This document shows, piece by piece, positions 36,392 to 39,058 of a stretch of DNA of 39,058 bases. The notes beneath the pieces were generated by a model. That model searched no databases. It saw only the letters and a program-made list of their open reading frames with translations, and was not told where the DNA came from. This stretch comes from Alteromonadaceae bacterium (GTDB lineage: Bacteria; Pseudomonadota; Gammaproteobacteria; Enterobacterales; Alteromonadaceae): contig JALUXV010000484.1 in the NCBI GenBank assembly GCA_027013165.1, positions 1 to 39,058 on the forward strand. The letters run 5' to 3'. Position 1 is the first letter of the stretch. Every line of letters begins with the position of its first letter. The translations under genes were made by a program, and so were the position numbers.

Positions 36392-36811
36392 ATGGAATCG
36401 TTGCAAGTCAGTGATTATATGAATACCCACCCAGTTAATATTGGGTTAGAAATGCCTGTTGCAGAGGCTGTAGAGTTACTCTTGGAGAGTCATCAAAGTG
36501 GTGGTCCAGTGGTAGATCGAAAGGGAAAAGTTGTTGGATTTCTCTCTGAGCAAGACTGTATCGCTAAGATGATAGCTTCATGCTATTACCGAGAGCAAAT
36601 CTGCCGTGTATCGGAAATAATGAAAACCCCCGTCATTTCTGTAAAGCCATACATGTCTGTGTTGGAACTCGCGCAGAAGTTGCTTAAAGAAAAGCCTCGA
36701 GTGTATCCAGTCGTAGATGATGATGGCGTACTGTTAGGCACAATCAACCGAACACAAGTACTCAAAGCTATTGACATGCAATTGCGCTCGGGCTACCAAC
36801 AAGCAAGTTGA
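36392..36811 (+). CDS. protein with two CBS domains
   Basis: 139 residues, essentially only a tandem CBS pair (Bateman module). CBS1 covers about residues 8-60 (VSDYMNTHPVNIGLEMPVAE, SGGPVVDRKGKVVGFLSEQD) and CBS2 about 75-130 (VSEIMKTPVISVKPYMSVLE, YPVVDDDGVLLGTINRTQVL). Such modules bind adenine nucleotides or similar ligands and regulate partner proteins. No catalytic or transport domain is attached, so the partner is unknown. AAGGGGA lies about eight bases before the ATG. The transcript leader may hold the hairpins at 36243-36307. It ends before a strong bidirectional terminator shared with the convergent phytase gene. Confidence 0.9.
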   Translation: MESLQVSDYMNTHPVNIGLEMPVAEAVELLLESHQSGGPVVDRKGKVVGFLSEQDCIAKMIASCYYREQICRVSEIMKTPVISVKPYMSVLELAQKLLKEKPRVYPVVDDDGVLLGTINRTQVLKAIDMQLRSGYQQAS

Positions 36812-36818
36812 ATTGGCA

Positions 36819-36846
36819 CAAAGGAGGAGAATATTCTCCTCCTTTG
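36819..36846. terminator. 28-bp perfect palindrome, bidirectional terminator
   Basis: The 14-bp arm CAAAGGAGGAGAAT is followed directly by its exact complement up to 36846. It lies 7 bp after the CBS stop and 16 bp before the phytase stop. The A-rich and T-rich outer arms suit termination from both directions. A hairpin needs a loop, so the central AATATT opens in RNA. Confidence 0.8.
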
Positions 36847-36862
36847 CTAGGGTTGATTGATC

Positions 36863-38731
36863 TTATTGTTGTGCTTGCATCATGCGAATAGCGTGTTTGA
36901 GTTGTGTGCCGTCAACAAACTTGAAATTTTGATTGTCGCTGGGCATAACATTTCTGCCATCTTGAACAACGAAGATCCCATCCTTGTACTGCCCACCCAA
37001 ATCAGCATTGGTAATGTCGAGTCCATCGGTTTCTGAAACACCGTCTATACTGCTGTCCCAATTAGACGACACTTCAACCATGCCCAATAGTTCGTAAGGG
37101 GCTATTGCTTGATACACGGCGTATTGGTTGTTTCCTTGGCTAGATGCAATGATGTACTGCTTATCATCAACCCAATATAAGCCCAAACCTTCAATATCCG
37201 CTTCCACCGGAGCTGCGGTAGTAATCACTTTTTCTGGAACCCCTTGGGGAATGTTTAAATTCAGCCGCCATATTCCCGTACCTTCTTCACCAAGAAAGGC
37301 AATACCTGTTGCGTCGTCAACTACACAGCCTTCCGGTTGGGAGGGGAGGGTGAAACTATGCACTAAGGTTCCTGTAATGGTACTTTCATCAACCGACAAT
37401 TCATATTGCTCGTACTGACCTGAGGTGTCATTAATGAGTCCGTGAATGGTTCCATTGTTGTCAAACAAACAAAAACCATAGACATCACTTAGCGAAGTTT
37501 TGATGTTTGAAATGTGAGTAAGTGCTCCACTCGATCTTGCTATCAAAAATACGCTCATTGATTGGAGAGTTCGGTTACTTGCGACTGCGATGTCGTATAG
37601 TTCTCCTTGCATCGCAAGGTTGTAGCGCACATCCACGTTGTTTACACGGCCAACCGGGTGCCAGGCGATTTCTTCTCCATTTAAATCATATACCGCCAAG
37701 CCACCTTTTTTATTGGTGCCAAGTATCAAGCTTTGTTCTGGATTGGTGCTGTTAACCCATATCGCAGGGTCGTCTGCTGCGTCTCCGGTATTGGTTACAG
37801 GTGTGGTCTCTGAGGTTGGTAAAAGCGTGATCACTGAGCTGGTGTGAGTTTCTGGCTGCTCACAGTTTAATGGATAGTTCGCGTTGAATACCTGACCACT
37901 ATCATCATCGTAAATAGACATCAGAATTCCTGACGAGGTGGCGCCAAGAGTAAGTATTTCTGGTGCTACGTGGGTATCGAATTCAACAAAGTTGTTGCCA
38001 CAATGGGTGTTAATCCAGATGCCACTGATGTCGGGACTTACCCAAGCAGACACCTGTCCCGCGCTAGGTGTGGTTGTGCTCGCAACACCTTCAAAAGCAT
38101 AGTCGGGATGGGTGAAATAGAGTTCTCGGGAGATTTCTGATTCGGCGCGTGCGTCTAGGGTCCAGATGCCAGCGGATTCGTCGGCAAGCCAAATTTGTGA
38201 GCGAGTAGAATCAACAGCGCAGCTTTTGATTCCCGGTCCAATGGCAAAGCGACGTATTGCAGTTGGTTGGCTGCCGTTGATCATTGCGAATTGATGAAGC
38301 ATTCCAAGATCATCTATTACGAAGGTCTGAAGCTTCCCTTCAACTTTACCAATGCAAAGAGTTTCAATTCCTCCAATGCTAAAACGCTGCTCTTCTAATT
38401 CAGATATTGCATTACCGTTTGCCTGCCATAGCTGAATGTTTTGAGTGTCGACATCAAACGTTGTTATCATCGAACCATTGTTTGTAGTAATACTACTAAG
38501 GCCACCCATTTTGAGTTGCACATCTGGTATTTCGGACGCTGGTAAAAATAACCCCTGATTTTCATTGGCATCTATCCATTGGGGGGCGGCATTTTTTGAT
38601 GGCAAGAAAACTGATAGGGCATCGTTTTCTTTTGCTGTTAACTGAATGGTATTGTTACCGATAGCTGCACTACATGACGCATTGCAAAATAATGATGCGA
38701 AAAAACAAAGGGATAGAGTAGATTTATTCAT
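36863..38731 (-). CDS. beta-propeller phytase with an extra N-terminal propeller-like domain
   Basis: 622 residues, signal peptide at about 1-23, so exported. The C-terminal ~315 residues are a complete beta-propeller (BPP) phytase: GDAADDPAIWVN (317-328), LGTNKKGGLAVYDLNG, GRVNNVDVRY (361-370), EADIEGLGLYW (about 510-520), SSQGNNQYAVY (530-540) and DGVSETDGLDI. These supply the calcium- and phosphate-binding acidic residues of this family. Residues about 24-305 repeat the propeller pattern imperfectly (FEGVASTTT, DESAGIWTL, GLSSI) but lack DDPAIW, as in dual-domain BPP phytases. It releases phosphate from phytate outside the cell. Starts 2 bp after the acid-phosphatase stop, GAGGCG upstream. 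Confidence 0.93.
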   Translation of the reverse strand: MNKSTLSLCFFASLFCNASCSAAIGNNTIQLTAKENDALSVFLPSKNAAPQWIDANENQGLFLPASEIPDVQLKMGGLSSITTNNGSMITTFDVDTQNIQLWQANGNAISELEEQRFSIGGIETLCIGKVEGKLQTFVIDDLGMLHQFAMINGSQPTAIRRFAIGPGIKSCAVDSTRSQIWLADESAGIWTLDARAESEISRELYFTHPDYAFEGVASTTTPSAGQVSAWVSPDISGIWINTHCGNNFVEFDTHVAPEILTLGATSSGILMSIYDDDSGQVFNANYPLNCEQPETHTSSVITLLPTSETTPVTNTGDAADDPAIWVNSTNPEQSLILGTNKKGGLAVYDLNGEEIAWHPVGRVNNVDVRYNLAMQGELYDIAVASNRTLQSMSVFLIARSSGALTHISNIKTSLSDVYGFCLFDNNGTIHGLINDTSGQYEQYELSVDESTITGTLVHSFTLPSQPEGCVVDDATGIAFLGEEGTGIWRLNLNIPQGVPEKVITTAAPVEADIEGLGLYWVDDKQYIIASSQGNNQYAVYQAIAPYELLGMVEVSSNWDSSIDGVSETDGLDITNADLGGQYKDGIFVVQDGRNVMPSDNQNFKFVDGTQLKHAIRMMQAQQ

Positions 38732-38733
38732 TA

Positions 38734-39058
38734 TTAATTCGCCTCGTGAGTGTAAATAAGGTTGCCATCGTGATCGATGAACCTAAAGAGAAGGGAGTTG
38801 TCGCTCAGTGTTACCGCAACAAATCCACCGGTGGATTTAGCAAATTTTGTAAATGAGTAGTGGCTCACAGGCCTAACCTCTGAACCGCCACCAGAAACAA
38901 TATGAACGAGGTCACTGTCATTTAATTGGTTGTGTTGTAAATCGTGTTCGTGACCAGCGATGTAAGCGTCAACGCCATGCTTTTCTAATACAGGCTCCAG
39001 TACATCGCGTATAGCGTCAGTTTTTCCATAACGCTTACCGCTGGAATACAAAGGGTGG
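38734..39058 (-). CDS. purple-acid-phosphatase-like metallophosphoesterase (partial, N-terminus beyond right edge)
   Basis: The C-terminal 108 residues of a gene running off the window. HPLYSSGKRYGKTDAIRDVL continues to VDAYIAGHEHDLQH, which carries the G-H-x-H metal-binding block of calcineurin-like and tartrate-resistant-type acid phosphatases. HIVSGGGSEVRP is the usual next strand, and GFVAVTLSDNSLLFRFIDHD the closing strands. The apparent Met at 39051 is a TTG inside the motif, so the start lies outside the window. Its stop is 2 bp before the phytase start, so the two form a transcription unit for phosphate release from organic phosphates, probably in the periplasm. Export cannot be checked without the N-terminus. 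Confidence 0.85.
   Translation of the reverse strand, partial: HPLYSSGKRYGKTDAIRDVLEPVLEKHGVDAYIAGHEHDLQHNQLNDSDLVHIVSGGGSEVRPVSHYSFTKFAKSTGGFVAVTLSDNSLLFRFIDHDGNLIYTHEAN

Noticed and set aside
1-39058. tRNA, rRNA, CRISPR array, prophage or transposase genes
   Set aside because: None was seen by reading; the only repeat structure of note is the element at 32558-32828.

Overview
The window looks like a chromosomal segment of a marine gammaproteobacterium of the order Alteromonadales (Alteromonas-like). The basis is a moderate GC content, the gene set (mfd next to csiV, PilZ, lolC, FapA, sbcB, an HDOD protein), and a complete leucine/isovalerate (liu) operon under a MerR regulator. This placement is an inference from protein families, not a computed phylogeny. 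No rRNA, tRNA, CRISPR array, prophage or transposase gene was seen. It reads as ordinary core and flexible chromosome carrying one striking non-coding element.

Layout. 1-685 (minus): the 3' part of a DUF2145 protein and a small exported protein, divergent from an XRE-type regulator (799-1533). 1540-7201 (minus): csiV, mfd and a PilZ protein. 7334-9180 (plus): a LolC/E-type permease and a phosphoribosyltransferase, closed by a terminator. 9331-10808 (minus): a CbiM-like membrane protein and xthA. 10938-11749 (plus): a DUF2750 protein and a SufE-like protein, overlapping the end of a glycosyltransferase gene (11737-13002, minus). 13062-15219 (plus): a PanE-like reductase, a doubtful small ORF and an HDOD protein. 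15222-16037 (minus) thioesterase, divergent from an MFS transporter and an alpha/beta hydrolase (16202-18357). Then glgC (minus), nucleoside hydrolase, SRPBCC protein and exported peptidase-like hydrolase (plus).

22579-29501 (minus) is liuR-liuA-liuB-liuC-liuD-mvaB. It encodes isovaleryl-CoA dehydrogenase, both methylcrotonyl-CoA carboxylase subunits, methylglutaconyl-CoA hydratase and HMG-CoA lyase, which together take isovaleryl-CoA to acetoacetate plus acetyl-CoA. A thiolase gene (29767-30942) runs the other way from a shared control region with two similar operator-like sites 22 bp apart.

31152-32555 encodes a periplasmic-sensor protein with a degenerate GGDEF domain that keeps its RxxD inhibitory-site motif. 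It is followed by a 271-bp, three-armed palindromic element (32558-32828) filling the gap to fapA (32859-34514, minus). Then come sbcB (minus), a two-CBS protein with a hairpin-rich leader (plus), and, converging on it across a 28-bp perfect palindrome, a two-gene phosphorus-scavenging unit: a purple-acid-phosphatase-like protein (partial at the right edge) and a beta-propeller phytase.

The best candidate for something undescribed is the 271-bp element: an outer stem of 22 perfect base pairs (about 33 with mismatches) enclosing two long internal hairpins. It could be a MITE-like mobile element or a structured RNA.
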